Source: a virus
Direction: 5' to 3' (one strand)
DNA: 64,000 nt
Virus record (IMG/VR): IMGVR_UViG_3300049215_000771
Location: 1 to 64,000 of that record
Position numbers and translations under genes: made by a program
Notes under the pieces: model-generated
Seen by the model: only the letters and a program-made list of their open reading frames with translations
What the model was told of the DNA's origin: nothing
Databases searched by the model: none
In this document: positions 37,029-46,194 of the stretch, in pieces
Layout: the number at the start of each line of letters is the position of its first letter
How positions within the stretch are numbered: the stretch's first letter is position 1

Positions 37029-39797
37029 ATGGGCACTCACAAAGACACACTGCTTCTCCCTCAGACCACACTCCCGATCAAGGCCGACTTGCCGGCCAAC
37101 GAGCCAGCAGTCTACAAAGCGTGGAATGAAAGCGACCTGATCCGGCGTATGCGCCGGGACGGGGACAATCCTTTCATCCTCCACGACGGCCCACCTTACG
37201 CCAATGGCGACATCCATATCGGTCATGCTCTCAACAAAATCTTGAAGGATTTTGCCGTCAAGGTCCAATACTTCAACGGGCGAGGCGTTGAGTTCGTGCC
37301 GGGTTGGGACTGCCACGGTTTGCCAATCGAACAGAAGGCTCGTCAACTCCACCCGGAGAGTCGAGACGAGTACGGCCTGCGGCAGATGTGCCGGCAGTAC
37401 GCCTCTCAACAGATCGACATCCAGCGTGAACAATTCAAAGCCCTGGGCGTCATCGCCGATTGGGAGCATCCATACACGACAATGGATCGTTCCTTCGAGT
37501 CGATGGTCTACAATCGACTTTGTGAACTTCTCGGCAAGGAGATGTTGATTCAGGGCAAGAAGCCCGTTTTCTGGTCCTGGGCCGAGCAAACGGCGCTGGC
37601 TGAGGCGGAAGTCGAGTACAAGGATCGCACCGATCCTTCGATCTATGTTGTGTTCCCGACTCAGGAAGCAACTTTTCCTGGTGGTTTTTTGGTGTGGACA
37701 ACTACGCCCTGGACTTTGCCTGCTAACGTCGCTGTTGCCCTGCACCCGGACCTGGATTATGTTCCTGTCAAGTTCAAGGACTATCCCTGGCCGCTCGTGG
37801 TCGCCGAAAATCTGGTGGAAGAACTGGCTGCCAAGGGCATCGTTGAAGGGAAACATTGGGTCAGCAAGTACAAAGGCAAAGACTTCTTGGGTTGGAAGCT
37901 GAAGCATCCGATCAATGGAACTGTGTCTGTCGTCATCAACGCCGACTTCGTGAAGGCTGACACTGGCACAGGTTGCGTCCATATCGCCCCTGGGCACGGC
38001 GAAGATGATTATTTCGTCGCCAGAAGCTACGGTCTGCCACTCGTTATGCCTGTTGGTCCAGATGGTAAGTACACCGAGGGCAAGTACGCCGGCCATTTCG
38101 TTTTCGACGCCAACAAGCAAATCCCCGAAGATTTGAAGACCAAGGGTTTGTTGCTTCATGAAGAAAAAATCACGCACAGCTACCCGCATTGCTGGCGTTC
38201 GGATACTCCGGTCATCTACCGGGCCACGCCACAATTGTTCCTGGATTTGAGCAAGATTCGGGAGTCCGTGTTGAAGGAATTCGCAGCCGTCGAGTTCCTG
38301 CCCGAAGCGTCGAAGAATCGCATGAAGCCGATGCTTGAATCCAGGCCCGACTGGTGCCTCAGTCGCCAGCGTATGTGGGGAGTTCCTATCGCTTTCGTTC
38401 GCAACAAGGAACAGGGCGTTTTTTCCTCTCATCCCGATGTGGTGAGATATACGCAGCGCATGTTGCAAGAAGAAGGCATTGACGTGTGGTGTCGGAAAAT
38501 GGTTGAAGAATGCCAACCGCCTTCTTGGTATGGGGCTATGTTCGTTGGTCTGACCAGCCAATACTTCGAGAAATGCACCGACATCTTAGATGTCTGGTTC
38601 GATAGCGGCCTCACCTGGAACACCCTCAACGGTCGCCAGGCGGACGTTTACCTGGAAGGGAACGATCAACACCGTGGTTGGTTCCAAAGCAGCTTGTGGC
38701 TGTCGGTGGCGCTGACGGGGAAGGCTCCGTACAAGAAGGTCATCACACATGGATTCGTCGTTGACCAAAACGGCGAGAAAATGTCGAAGCGGAAGGGGAA
38801 CGTCGTTGATCCGAACGACGTGGTGAGGAAGTACGGCGCTGAAGTTCTCCGCTATTGGGCGGCGTCCATCGACTACACGAAGGACATGACCTGTGGCGAA
38901 GACATCATGAAGCGTTGTGCCGAGGGACACAAGAAGCTGAGGAATACTTTCAGATTCCTCATCGCCAACATGATCGAGCCTGCCGGCGATATGGAGGGAC
39001 AGTACCTTCCGGTGGATCGGTGGATTCTCGACAAGGCGTGCCAGGTGTTCACGGAGGTTCACGATGCCTTCGAGAAATACGAATACTACAAGGGTCTGCA
39101 CAAGTTGACGGAGTTTGTCAACACGGACCTGAACGCCATCTATTTCAACGCCGTGAAGGATCGTTTGTACTGTGACGGCAAGAACAGTTTCGTGAGAAAC
39201 AGTGCCAACGTGACGATGATTTTACTGGCTGAGGGTTTGTTGAGTCTCGTGGCCCCGTTGTTTACCTACACGGCTCATGAAGTGTTCCAACATGCCCCTG
39301 ATTTCTTCAAGCTGGGACGCAAGGACATCTTCGATGTGACGTATGTTCAACCCGTACCGCTGCCCAAGTACGACTTCGTTGAATATCTGGACGAGGAATA
39401 CTGGAAGGCAGCTTTGAACGCTTTCCATGTCGAGTTCGACAAACTCAAGGCAGCGGGCCAGGTGAGAGACACGCTGGAAGTCAATATCGAACTCAAGGCA
39501 GGGGCGAGTCACCATTTCTTTGCCAAGGCCGAGGATTGGTTTGTGGTTTCTGACGTAACCGGAATGCCTACGGATGGCGAGCCGTTGGCTGAGTTTATGG
39601 CAATGGGTGATACTTACCGCATCGTCCGGGCTAGACAGGGAAAGTGTGACCGTTGCTGGAAGCGCAAGGCAGAAGGCAACTTGTGTCTACGGTGTCGCAA
39701 AGTATTGGAGGAAACCTGGACTTCGGCCTGCAAGGTCAAGTCTGATTTACAACCAGACCAGAACGTGGTAGAATCCTCCCCGGAGAAACAAACATGA
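37029..39797 (+). CDS. ileS: isoleucyl-tRNA synthetase
   Basis: 922 residues, full bacterial length. PYANGDIHIGHALNKILKD holds the HIGH signature, GEKMSKRKGNVVDP the KMSKS loop. The editing domain is present (WTTTPWTLPANVAVALHPD, THSYPHCWRSDTPVIYRATPQ). The anticodon-binding region follows, and CDRCWKRKAEGNLCLRC near the end is the zinc site of the bacterial type. It charges tRNA-Ile in the cytoplasm. The window has tRNA-Ile (GAT) and (TAT), its likely partners. A phage copy can also bypass inhibition of the host enzyme. Confidence 0.95.
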   Translation: MGTHKDTLLLPQTTLPIKADLPANEPAVYKAWNESDLIRRMRRDGDNPFILHDGPPYANGDIHIGHALNKILKDFAVKVQYFNGRGVEFVPGWDCHGLPIEQKARQLHPESRDEYGLRQMCRQYASQQIDIQREQFKALGVIADWEHPYTTMDRSFESMVYNRLCELLGKEMLIQGKKPVFWSWAEQTALAEAEVEYKDRTDPSIYVVFPTQEATFPGGFLVWTTTPWTLPANVAVALHPDLDYVPVKFKDYPWPLVVAENLVEELAAKGIVEGKHWVSKYKGKDFLGWKLKHPINGTVSVVINADFVKADTGTGCVHIAPGHGEDDYFVARSYGLPLVMPVGPDGKYTEGKYAGHFVFDANKQIPEDLKTKGLLLHEEKITHSYPHCWRSDTPVIYRATPQLFLDLSKIRESVLKEFAAVEFLPEASKNRMKPMLESRPDWCLSRQRMWGVPIAFVRNKEQGVFSSHPDVVRYTQRMLQEEGIDVWCRKMVEECQPPSWYGAMFVGLTSQYFEKCTDILDVWFDSGLTWNTLNGRQADVYLEGNDQHRGWFQSSLWLSVALTGKAPYKKVITHGFVVDQNGEKMSKRKGNVVDPNDVVRKYGAEVLRYWAASIDYTKDMTCGEDIMKRCAEGHKKLRNTFRFLIANMIEPAGDMEGQYLPVDRWILDKACQVFTEVHDAFEKYEYYKGLHKLTEFVNTDLNAIYFNAVKDRLYCDGKNSFVRNSANVTMILLAEGLLSLVAPLFTYTAHEVFQHAPDFFKLGRKDIFDVTYVQPVPLPKYDFVEYLDEEYWKAALNAFHVEFDKLKAAGQVRDTLEVNIELKAGASHHFFAKAEDWFVVSDVTGMPTDGEPLAEFMAMGDTYRIVRARQGKCDRCWKRKAEGNLCLRCRKVLEETWTSACKVKSDLQPDQNVVESSPEKQT
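39746..39774 (+). promoter_or_regulatory. sigma70-like promoter
   Basis: TTTACA, 17 bp ending in CGTGG, TAGAAT, inside the end of ileS; 19 bases before the next ATG. Confidence 0.7.
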
Positions 39798-40204
39798 GCG
39801 AAGAAACCAGTATCACAAAGGAGTCCTTCCATGAAGCGCTAACCGCTGTGGTGACTTCCATCGCAGATCGGGCCGACGCCGAGATGCAAAAGGAAAAACC
39901 GTGGGCCGAATTGTGGGAGGCTTCCGAGGGTGGGCTGCGGTCCCTGCTCTCGGAAGCCGACCACCAGATGAAGGGTCCAGTATTCGCCCTTTGTGACATC
40001 ATCAAGAAGCGATTCGGCATCAAGAAAATCTCCGGTAAATTGTACGATTTGTTCAAGGCTCTGCCTTTCGCTATGTGGGAAGTCAGAGAACATATCAGCA
40101 ATACACAGGGAATGTCCTGTTGTGCTGACAAGGCACGGGAAGCCTACTACCAGGAGGTTCTTGAAGAAATCAACCGCATTAAAGGGGAAGAAAATGGCGG
40201 GTAA
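39794..40204 (+). CDS. unknown helical protein, 136 residues
   Basis: ATGA overlap with ileS, but it also has its own promoter. Several amphipathic helices; two Cys late (GMSCCADKAREAYY). Not recognised. Overlaps the CoaB-like gene. Confidence 0.55.
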   Translation: MSEETSITKESFHEALTAVVTSIADRADAEMQKEKPWAELWEASEGGLRSLLSEADHQMKGPVFALCDIIKKRFGIKKISGKLYDLFKALPFAMWEVREHISNTQGMSCCADKAREAYYQEVLEEINRIKGEENGG

Positions 40205-41549
40205 AACGATTCACATCCTGGGCGGCGGGACCGTCAGCCATGTACGCAATCATCTAGCGTTGGCCGCACCCGCCTACGGTGGCACGGCCCGCCGCCTTTT
40301 CGACATCTGTGGCGACCAGTCGTTCATGGAACGTCGCCTTCATCTGACCATGATGGCCGGGGGTTATGGTTATCCCGGTGACAATCGCCAGATCAAGCTG
40401 GAAACAAACGAAGATGTGGCGGCGCTGTTGAAAGTTATCGCCGCCGACCCGGATACCAAGATCATCTTCATGACCTGTGCCCTGGTGGATTTCTACGGCG
40501 CTGTCGGCATGGTGAAAAGTGGCAAGCACGCCGAGCGGCTGCACAGCCGGACTCACAACAGGGGCCAATTCGTCGGCGAAGGCAACGATATGATGTTGTT
40601 TCCGAAGCCCAAGTTGCTGCCGGAAATTCGCAAGGACCGCAAGGACATTTACCTTGTCGCCTTCAAGACGACGACCGAGGCCACGGAAGACGAGCAATAC
40701 GCTGCCGCCCTGCATCTCCTGAAGGAAAGTTCCTGCAATCTCGTTCTCGCCAACGACGTGGTGACGAGAACCAACATGATCGTGACGCCCGAAGAGGCCC
40801 GCTATCACGTCACCAAGAATCGTGAGGAAGCCCTTTGGAACCTGGCGCAAATCGCCATCCTTCGGTCGCAACTGACCTTCACCCGTTCTACCGTCATCGA
40901 CGGCGAGCCGATCTCCTGGTACTCCGATCTGGTCCCCAACAGCTTGAGGGCCGTGGTCAACCACTGCATCTCCAGGGGAGCCTACAAGCCTTTTAACGGA
41001 GCCACGGTTGGGCATTTTGCTTGTAAGATAAACGACACAACTTTTCTTACAAGTATCAGAAAGTCCGACTTCAACCATCTGCCTGACACTGGCCTGGTGA
41101 TGGTCAAAACGGACGGCCCGGACTCCGTGATCGCCTATGGCGCAAAGCCAAGCGTGGGCGGGCAAAGTCAGCGCATCGTGTTCCACGATCACCCGGAGTA
41201 CGACTGCATCGTACACTTTCACTGCCCGAAGAAGGCAGGGTCGGAAGTTCCCACTGTCTCCCAGCGGGAGTTCGAGTGTGGATCGCATCAGTGTGGTCAG
41301 AACACGAGCAGTGGCCTGACGAAGTTCGGCAATCTGAGCGCTGTTTACCTGGATGAACACGGGCCGAACATCGTGTTCAATCATGAAATCAACCCGCAAG
41401 AAGTCATCGCCTTCATCGACAACAATTTCGATCTTTCCGGCAAGACGGGTGGGCTGATCCTCAGCTTGAATGACTACTTGCCGCATACGGAGGAACAATG
41501 TTCCAATATCACGGCAACAACGAGTGTCAATGTGTCATCTGCCGGCTGA
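40194..41549 (+). CDS. CoaB-like (DFP) domain fused to class II aldolase-like domain
   Basis: 451 residues. ATG at 40194 chosen because the ILGGGTVSHVRNHLALAAPAYGG stretch begins right after it and AAAGGGGAAG precedes it. Residues 1-215 follow the phosphopantothenoylcysteine synthetase fold: nucleotide-type Gly loop, FMTCALVDFYG, VAFKTTTEATEDEQ, NLVLANDVVTRTNMIVTPEEARY. Residues 270-440 resemble class II aldolase/adducin proteins, with HFHCPKKAGSEV as metal-binding His pair and a late EHGPNIVFNHEIN. The combination is unknown to me. It might work on coenzyme A or on a sugar-type substrate. Confidence 0.6.
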   Translation: MAGKTIHILGGGTVSHVRNHLALAAPAYGGTARRLFDICGDQSFMERRLHLTMMAGGYGYPGDNRQIKLETNEDVAALLKVIAADPDTKIIFMTCALVDFYGAVGMVKSGKHAERLHSRTHNRGQFVGEGNDMMLFPKPKLLPEIRKDRKDIYLVAFKTTTEATEDEQYAAALHLLKESSCNLVLANDVVTRTNMIVTPEEARYHVTKNREEALWNLAQIAILRSQLTFTRSTVIDGEPISWYSDLVPNSLRAVVNHCISRGAYKPFNGATVGHFACKINDTTFLTSIRKSDFNHLPDTGLVMVKTDGPDSVIAYGAKPSVGGQSQRIVFHDHPEYDCIVHFHCPKKAGSEVPTVSQREFECGSHQCGQNTSSGLTKFGNLSAVYLDEHGPNIVFNHEINPQEVIAFIDNNFDLSGKTGGLILSLNDYLPHTEEQCSNITATTSVNVSSAG

Positions 41550-41986
41550 AACGTGAAGGTCTGACGGATGAGCAGATCGAACAGCACCAACGGCAGTGGG
41601 AACAGGAGGCGCTGGAGAAACAAGGTTGGTTCGGGCACTACTGCAATGACGAACGCTACCCAACTGGTGCCAACTACCACACGCATGGCCTGCCGGCGAC
41701 GATGAACCACATGGACCTTCAGTTGGTTGTCCCGCTGGACATGAAAACGGCCCACGGCATCTTCACTGGAGTTGTCGATCTCATCAAGGAGGGGAAGGTT
41801 TTCCATGACGGAGACACCGCTGACAAAGTGGTGAGAGGCTACAGGGTCAAGTTTATCGAGATGACGGAAGGCGAACGGCAGGTGTTGAGGATCATCCTGC
41901 CAGATCAACGGGGCAACCTGGAGCAATGGGAGATCGAAGGTAATCTGGCTCTCCAGTACGAGCCGTTTCTTGACACCGAGGCGTAA
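41498..41986 (+). CDS. DUF4262-like protein
   Basis: 162 residues, overlapping the previous gene by 52 bases. A Cys pair at the start (CQCVICRL), then YHTHGLPATMNHMDLQLVVPLDM, AHGIFTGVVDLIKEGKVFHDGD: the His and helix pattern of DUF4262, function unknown. Followed by a hairpin. Confidence 0.5.
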   Translation: MFQYHGNNECQCVICRLKREGLTDEQIEQHQRQWEQEALEKQGWFGHYCNDERYPTGANYHTHGLPATMNHMDLQLVVPLDMKTAHGIFTGVVDLIKEGKVFHDGDTADKVVRGYRVKFIEMTEGERQVLRIILPDQRGNLEQWEIEGNLALQYEPFLDTEA

Positions 41987-42010
41987 CCCCGCCTATCCGG
42001 GCGGGGTTAC
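41986..42010 (+). terminator. hairpin terminator candidate
   Basis: TAACCCCGCC-TATCCG-GGCGGGGTTA: ten pairs; only a short T-poor tail follows, so termination may be partial. Confidence 0.55.
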
Positions 42011-42027
42011 TTGTTCAGGAGTTTGAC

Positions 42028-42273
42028 GTGCAAACCTATGTTGTGACGTTGAAGGTGAACTTCGAGGATGGTCGGATTGACTCCCAGGAAACGGCGGCTG
42101 ATTTCCTGGGCAATATCGTCCGCCAGATCGGGGAACACACTGTCGCCAAAAGCGTTGTCGGCGAGATTTTCGATTTTCAGTCCAACAAGGCGATGGGCGG
42201 GGCCACCTATAAGGACGACAAGTTGACGGCGATTACCGCCGACGAACTTGCCAGGTTCAACGAGGGCCAATGA
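42028..42273 (+). CDS. unknown 81-residue protein
   Basis: GTG start. Strand-rich start (YVVTLKVNFEDGRIDS), helix, acidic end. Not recognised. Confidence 0.55.
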   Translation: MQTYVVTLKVNFEDGRIDSQETAADFLGNIVRQIGEHTVAKSVVGEIFDFQSNKAMGGATYKDDKLTAITADELARFNEGQ

Positions 42274-42274
42274 T

Positions 42275-42823
42275 ATGGGCGTTGATTTCAATGTCGGCGG
42301 CAAAAGCGTCGGGGCACATTGGTCCTACAGTGGATTCAACGAGTTCCGACATAAACTTGCCGCCGCCATCGGTATTGACCTGGACCAGATGGAGGGTTTC
42401 GGCGGCAAATACGAGCCAATTCCGATGCCATCTTTGGCTGATGTGCTGGAGGGCAAGGCCGAAATGCCCTCCGAGGAAGACATCAGACAAATGGCTTTGG
42501 AGCGTGCCGAGAAGTATGTCGCCAGCCAGGGCAAGACTTCCTGGGATACCATCAACGACCCGCTGAAGCCCCTGCTTCATCACTCTGATTGTGACGGCGA
42601 TCTTACACCTGAAGAATGCGCCCAGGTCGCTCCCAGGCTGAAGGAGATTGTGACGGGCTGGGACGACAAGTGGAAGTTGACCATCAATCCTGAGTTCCGG
42701 GAGAAGATGCCCCACTACCCGGAGACGATGGAGATGGACAACTACGACAAAACCAACGCCCTGAAACTGGTTGAGGGAATGCAGGAGGCCGTGAGGCTCG
42801 GCGTTCCACTGGAGTTTTGTTGA
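42275..42823 (+). CDS. unknown 182-residue protein
   Basis: ATG right after the previous stop. LLHHSDCDGDLTPEECAQV is a striking His/Asp/Cys segment I have seen in phage proteins of unknown role; the rest is helical. GVDFNVGG at the start. ATGA-type overlap with the next gene. Confidence 0.55.
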   Translation: MGVDFNVGGKSVGAHWSYSGFNEFRHKLAAAIGIDLDQMEGFGGKYEPIPMPSLADVLEGKAEMPSEEDIRQMALERAEKYVASQGKTSWDTINDPLKPLLHHSDCDGDLTPEECAQVAPRLKEIVTGWDDKWKLTINPEFREKMPHYPETMEMDNYDKTNALKLVEGMQEAVRLGVPLEFC

Positions 42824-43365
42824 TGTCGAAACTTGTTGACTTCTACCTGGGAGAAACTACAGCCGGGGTCGGTTGGCATTCCGACATCGTTGGTATTTGG
42901 ACTGACGAGCATTGGGAAATGAATCACGACTTCATCCAGTGGATTTTCCCTCTCAAAACGCCGTCGTCTTTCAACCCGGATGCTCCGTTGTTGTCCGAGG
43001 AGGACATCGAAACCTTCAAGAAAAGCAATCACCTTCACAATCTGGTGCTTCAATCGTTCGAGCGATTCCTTCGTTTCGTTGGGTTGGAGATGGAATTGAA
43101 AGGCGGAACTCCGGTCCAGAATGGGTGGGCTTCTGATCTGGAGGTCAAGAAGGGTCGCAATTGGGAGGACCGGGAGTGGATTTGGAAGCACCCCAACCAC
43201 AACTGGCTTCGCATCACCCGTGTCATTGCCAGCTTGAAGTTGTTGGGCCTGGATGTTTGCTCGAAAAGATTGTTTGAGTACATCCAGCAACTCTACAACG
43301 ATGGCTACGGCTCCCCCGACAGTTTTGGTTACTGGCAGAAAGCCGCAGAAGGACTCATTGAATGA
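42823..43365 (+). CDS. OGFr-like domain protein
   Basis: 180 residues. HDFIQWIFPLKTPSSFNPDAPLL and NHNWLRITRVIASLKLLGL follow the pattern of the conserved region of opioid growth factor receptor proteins, also found in bacteria and phages. The role in microbes is unknown. Starts inside the previous stop and overlaps the next gene as ATGA. Confidence 0.65.
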   Translation: MSKLVDFYLGETTAGVGWHSDIVGIWTDEHWEMNHDFIQWIFPLKTPSSFNPDAPLLSEEDIETFKKSNHLHNLVLQSFERFLRFVGLEMELKGGTPVQNGWASDLEVKKGRNWEDREWIWKHPNHNWLRITRVIASLKLLGLDVCSKRLFEYIQQLYNDGYGSPDSFGYWQKAAEGLIE

Positions 43366-43622
43366 TCCGGCGCAAACACCCGATGCCTCATGGCTGGAAG
43401 CCTGTTCCTGAATTCGTCAGCTATAAGGGCAAAAAGACCCGTGTGCAGACGCATGGGGATGGTGTATATTACAAAGATATTGGTGGGGAAGTGGTCCTCG
43501 TCAATATCGGGCCGGAAGAAGTGACGGTGAGTTGCACTGCGGGCATCAGCAAAAACGAAGCACTGCGTTACGCTGTGGAAATTTGTTCGATGGAAGTAGG
43601 AGACGCCGTTACTCTTCTATAG
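43362..43622 (+). CDS. unknown 86-residue protein
   Basis: ATGA overlap. Strand-rich with a basic start; C-terminal helix (NEALRYAVEICSMEVGD). Not recognised. Confidence 0.5.
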   Translation: MIRRKHPMPHGWKPVPEFVSYKGKKTRVQTHGDGVYYKDIGGEVVLVNIGPEEVTVSCTAGISKNEALRYAVEICSMEVGDAVTLL

Positions 43623-43648
43623 CATCTCTAACCCATAAGGGAGGTACG

Positions 43649-43906
43649 ATGCTTTGGAATGAGGGGAAGTTGCGGCAGCCGGATGTGGACTGGCGATGGG
43701 AAAGAACCAAGACCGGAGAGAAGCTGACGTTGACGCATATTCCTACAGGAAAGAAAGTTACTTCTGAAGAAGTTAGGTTGGGAAGAAGCGTTGACAAGCT
43801 GTACGCCCAAAAAAGAAAACGACAGGTCTACGAAGACCTTTTCGACAAGCTGGAGGAAGTCGTGTATGGTCCTCAACCGAAAGGCCGTGTAGGAATCAAC
43901 GGCTGA
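43649..43906 (+). CDS. unknown basic protein, 85 residues
   Basis: GGGAGG before the ATG. WRWERTKTGEKLTLTHIPTGKKV is a strand pair, then a charged helix. Basic. Followed by a strong hairpin. Not recognised. Confidence 0.5.
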   Translation: MLWNEGKLRQPDVDWRWERTKTGEKLTLTHIPTGKKVTSEEVRLGRSVDKLYAQKRKRQVYEDLFDKLEEVVYGPQPKGRVGING

Positions 43907-43916
43907 TACTTACATA

Positions 43917-43948
43917 CCAGTGACCGGCGCATTTTTGCCGGTCACTGG
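43917..43948 (+). terminator. perfect 12-pair hairpin
   Basis: CCAGTGACCGGC and GCCGGTCACTGG flank an 8-base loop. No T-run follows; partial terminator or processing site. It lies just before the phosphatase-like gene. Confidence 0.6.
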
Positions 43949-43956
43949 AGGGCTAA

Positions 43957-44475
43957 TTGGAAATTACGATTTGTGGTCACAGGAGGGCAGTACAGATACT
44001 CAAAGAAAAGCCGAAGGAACTTGACATCTTGATGATTTCGAGTCCTGAACCATATGGCAGTTTCTTTGGGGTTGAGGGATCGGAGCAAATTCCCGAACTC
44101 GCACGGGAATGCAAAATGATCGCATTCCACGATATTGACTTCCCCCGCCCCGGCTACCATCCTCCGTCGAAGGAGGACATTCAGGAAGCGTTGAAATGGG
44201 CGAAGGGCAAGAAGAAGATCATCGTGGCGTGCCAGGCGGGTATCTCCCGCAGCAGTGCAACAGCGTATGTCATCAAATGCACCACGACGGACCCAAGAAG
44301 TGCTTTGTTGATATTGGACGAGGACAAACACAGTCCCAACATGATGATTATCCGGCACGGAGCAGACATCTTGCAGAAGCCGGAAATGGTCGATATAGTG
44401 TTGGACTGGAAATATCGCTCGGAGGAAAGCAGAAATGCCTGGAACCTCGACGACACCGATCAGATTGTGTCCTAA
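43957..44475 (+). CDS. tyrosine-phosphatase-like protein
   Basis: 172 residues, TTG start after GGAGGG. CQAGISRSSATAYVI is the Cys-x5-Arg loop of the protein tyrosine/dual-specificity phosphatase superfamily; AFHDIDFPRPG upstream could give the general acid Asp. A role in dephosphorylating protein, nucleotide or RNA ends is possible; phage members are often of the last kind, but I cannot tell. Confidence 0.6.
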   Translation: MEITICGHRRAVQILKEKPKELDILMISSPEPYGSFFGVEGSEQIPELARECKMIAFHDIDFPRPGYHPPSKEDIQEALKWAKGKKKIIVACQAGISRSSATAYVIKCTTTDPRSALLILDEDKHSPNMMIIRHGADILQKPEMVDIVLDWKYRSEESRNAWNLDDTDQIVS

Positions 44476-44713
44476 GCCCGATGGCGGGCGAGTCGAATCT
44501 GGCCCGGTCCAGTTCGGAGATGACTGGCCGGGCTTGTTCATCCGTGGCGATGACTGCATGAGGCTGTTTCTGGACCTGCGCCACGTCATGGCGGCTCTTG
44601 ATGGCGATACTGATGTTTTCATGCTCGCCCAGGCGAAGGCGAATCTGAAACACATAATGGAAACCATCAACGGGCAAGTAAACCTTGCGAACAGGAAGGA
44701 AGATGGGCAATGA
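44435..44713 (+). CDS. unknown 92-residue protein
   Basis: Overlaps both neighbours. Strand pair, then a long helix (LDLRHVMAALDGDTDVFMLAQ). Not recognised. Confidence 0.5.
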   Translation: MPGTSTTPIRLCPKPDGGRVESGPVQFGDDWPGLFIRGDDCMRLFLDLRHVMAALDGDTDVFMLAQAKANLKHIMETINGQVNLANRKEDGQ

Positions 44714-45105
44714 CCGTCCTGGAACAACTGGCCGAATTCGTCAAGGACGCCGAGGGCAAGATGGCGCAAAGCAAGTGGCTCGCCGATGATACAATGAATG
44801 TATACGTCAGGCGTGGCTTCCATTACATCGACGGGCTGCCCCGCATCTGTCTCGACATCGCCAGCGTCACGGTTGCCGTGGAGCAGCAGGGAACGTGGAC
44901 AGGTTTCATTTGGAAGGCTCACGACTTGAATCCGTGGGACTGCACTTTCGTTGAATGCGTTCACAACCCTCATCTGGCTTCGTGGTTGTTGAGGAATGGA
45001 TTTGCGCCGACGGAGGGCATGGAGTCCTACTACTTGCCGAAAGACCCGGAAAAATGGAAAACCTCATCCCAATCTTCAAGGACATCAATCCCTACTACGT
45101 TCTGA
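44710..45105 (+). CDS. unknown protein, weakly GNAT-like
   Basis: 131 residues, ATGA overlap. Strands followed by FVECVHNPHLASWLLRNGFAP, which resembles the last helix and strand of small GNAT acetyltransferases in phages. No clear CoA loop. Low certainty. Confidence 0.45.
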   Translation: MTVLEQLAEFVKDAEGKMAQSKWLADDTMNVYVRRGFHYIDGLPRICLDIASVTVAVEQQGTWTGFIWKAHDLNPWDCTFVECVHNPHLASWLLRNGFAPTEGMESYYLPKDPEKWKTSSQSSRTSIPTTF

Positions 45106-45461
45106 TCTGGTTGTTTTTCCTTCACTGGTTTGGCGATTTCCGTTGTCAGACCAGATGGATGGCGGACAACAAAAGCAAGAACGTGTTCGCCCTGATGTTT
45201 CACATACTTGTGTATGGGTCGGTGTTGGCAGTGGGGACTGTATTGTTGTTCCCGAAATCCAACATGGTCCATAAAGACCCCTGGATGGCCTGGTTGGTTG
45301 TGAACATGGTGTTGCATATGGTGACGGATGCTATCACCAGTCGGATTACCAGCAGGCTTTGGGAGGAGAAAAACGTCAAGGGTTTCTTCGATACAATCGG
45401 ATTTGACCAGTTCATTCACGCAGCGTGCCTTATTGGAACAACCCAGGTATTCCTCACATGA
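45054..45461 (+). CDS. DUF3307-like membrane protein
   Basis: 135 residues overlapping the previous gene by 51 bases. LFFLHWFGDFRCQTRWMADNK, then membrane segments around FALMFHILVYGSVLAVGTVLL and MAWLVVNMVLHMVTDAITS, and FDTIGFDQFIHAACL match the His/Asp pattern of DUF3307, an inner-membrane family of unknown role. ATGA overlap with the next gene. Confidence 0.65.
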   Translation: MENLIPIFKDINPYYVLIWLFFLHWFGDFRCQTRWMADNKSKNVFALMFHILVYGSVLAVGTVLLFPKSNMVHKDPWMAWLVVNMVLHMVTDAITSRITSRLWEEKNVKGFFDTIGFDQFIHAACLIGTTQVFLT

Positions 45462-45646
45462 CATCTGAAGAACTCGCTAACTGGAAGATTGAGTCGTTGG
45501 CGAGAGCCATCAACTGGTTGACGGCACGGGCCACTCAGGGGGACGAGCGCCGGGCGGTCTTAATTTCTCAGGAGGATTGGGACGAGTTTCAACAGGCGGT
45601 CGAGGGGACTTTCCGTGCTAAAGAAAGTGACCTATCAGGGGCTTGA
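45458..45646 (+). CDS. unknown 62-residue helical protein
   Basis: ATGA overlap. Two charged helices; not recognised. Overlaps the next gene by 32 bases. Confidence 0.5.
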   Translation: MTSEELANWKIESLARAINWLTARATQGDERRAVLISQEDWDEFQQAVEGTFRAKESDLSGA

Positions 45647-45872
45647 CGGACCAATCGAAGTGGAATATGACAGTGAAGCCCCCTGCCGGGTTTGCGGGCT
45701 GCCTGTGAAAGAAGCGTCTGTTGGCGGAACAGATGTCTGTCCGTGGTGTGATGCCGGTTTTCATCGTGATGGCCGGCGCTGGAGTTATTCCGATCTGATG
45801 AGGTACACTCATGGCAAAGGTGAAACTGTGCCCCAAGAAGTTGGGCAAGGAGATCGAATCGCTGAGGGGTGA
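45615..45872 (+). CDS. zinc-ribbon protein
   Basis: 85 residues, GTG start. CRVCGLPV and CPWCDAGFH make a C4 (or C3H) zinc site around residues 24-49. Its end overlaps the HTH gene. Confidence 0.55.
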   Translation: MLKKVTYQGLDGPIEVEYDSEAPCRVCGLPVKEASVGGTDVCPWCDAGFHRDGRRWSYSDLMRYTHGKGETVPQEVGQGDRIAEG

Positions 45873-46194
45873 AATGCCCCTGGAACAACTGTCCGAGGCC
45901 AGCGGCCTTTCTGTCGAGTACCTTCGCAATCTGGAGGCGGGGGACGTGCAGAAGGTCAAGAAGAAGGAACTCAAGCGGCTGGGCAAGGCGTTGCAAATGC
46001 CGACACCCTGCATCAAGATGATGGGTCTGGACCCTGCCGACGTTCCCGACAAGATTCTGTCGCAATTGGCCGGCACTGTTCAGCAGGCGATCAAGGCGTG
46101 CATCGCCGCTCGTCACGAGACGAACGGCAAGCATATCGACCTGACCAAAGAAGATGATCCCGCCAACAAGAAGAAGAAGAGCAAGAAGAAATGA
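45811..46194 (+). CDS. HTH-like protein with Lys-rich tail
   Basis: 127 residues. MPLEQLSEASGLSVEYLRNLEAG is a lambda-repressor-type helix-turn-helix as in XRE regulators. The recognition helix is followed by a helical domain and a KKKKSKKK end. Could be a DNA-binding regulator. Overlaps neighbours at both ends. Confidence 0.6.
   Translation: MAKVKLCPKKLGKEIESLRGEMPLEQLSEASGLSVEYLRNLEAGDVQKVKKKELKRLGKALQMPTPCIKMMGLDPADVPDKILSQLAGTVQQAIKACIAARHETNGKHIDLTKEDDPANKKKKSKKK

Noticed and set aside
36801-38561. Open frame of 586 codons on the - strand
   Set aside because: Antisense of the SSB-like and IleRS genes, which are unmistakable on the + strand.
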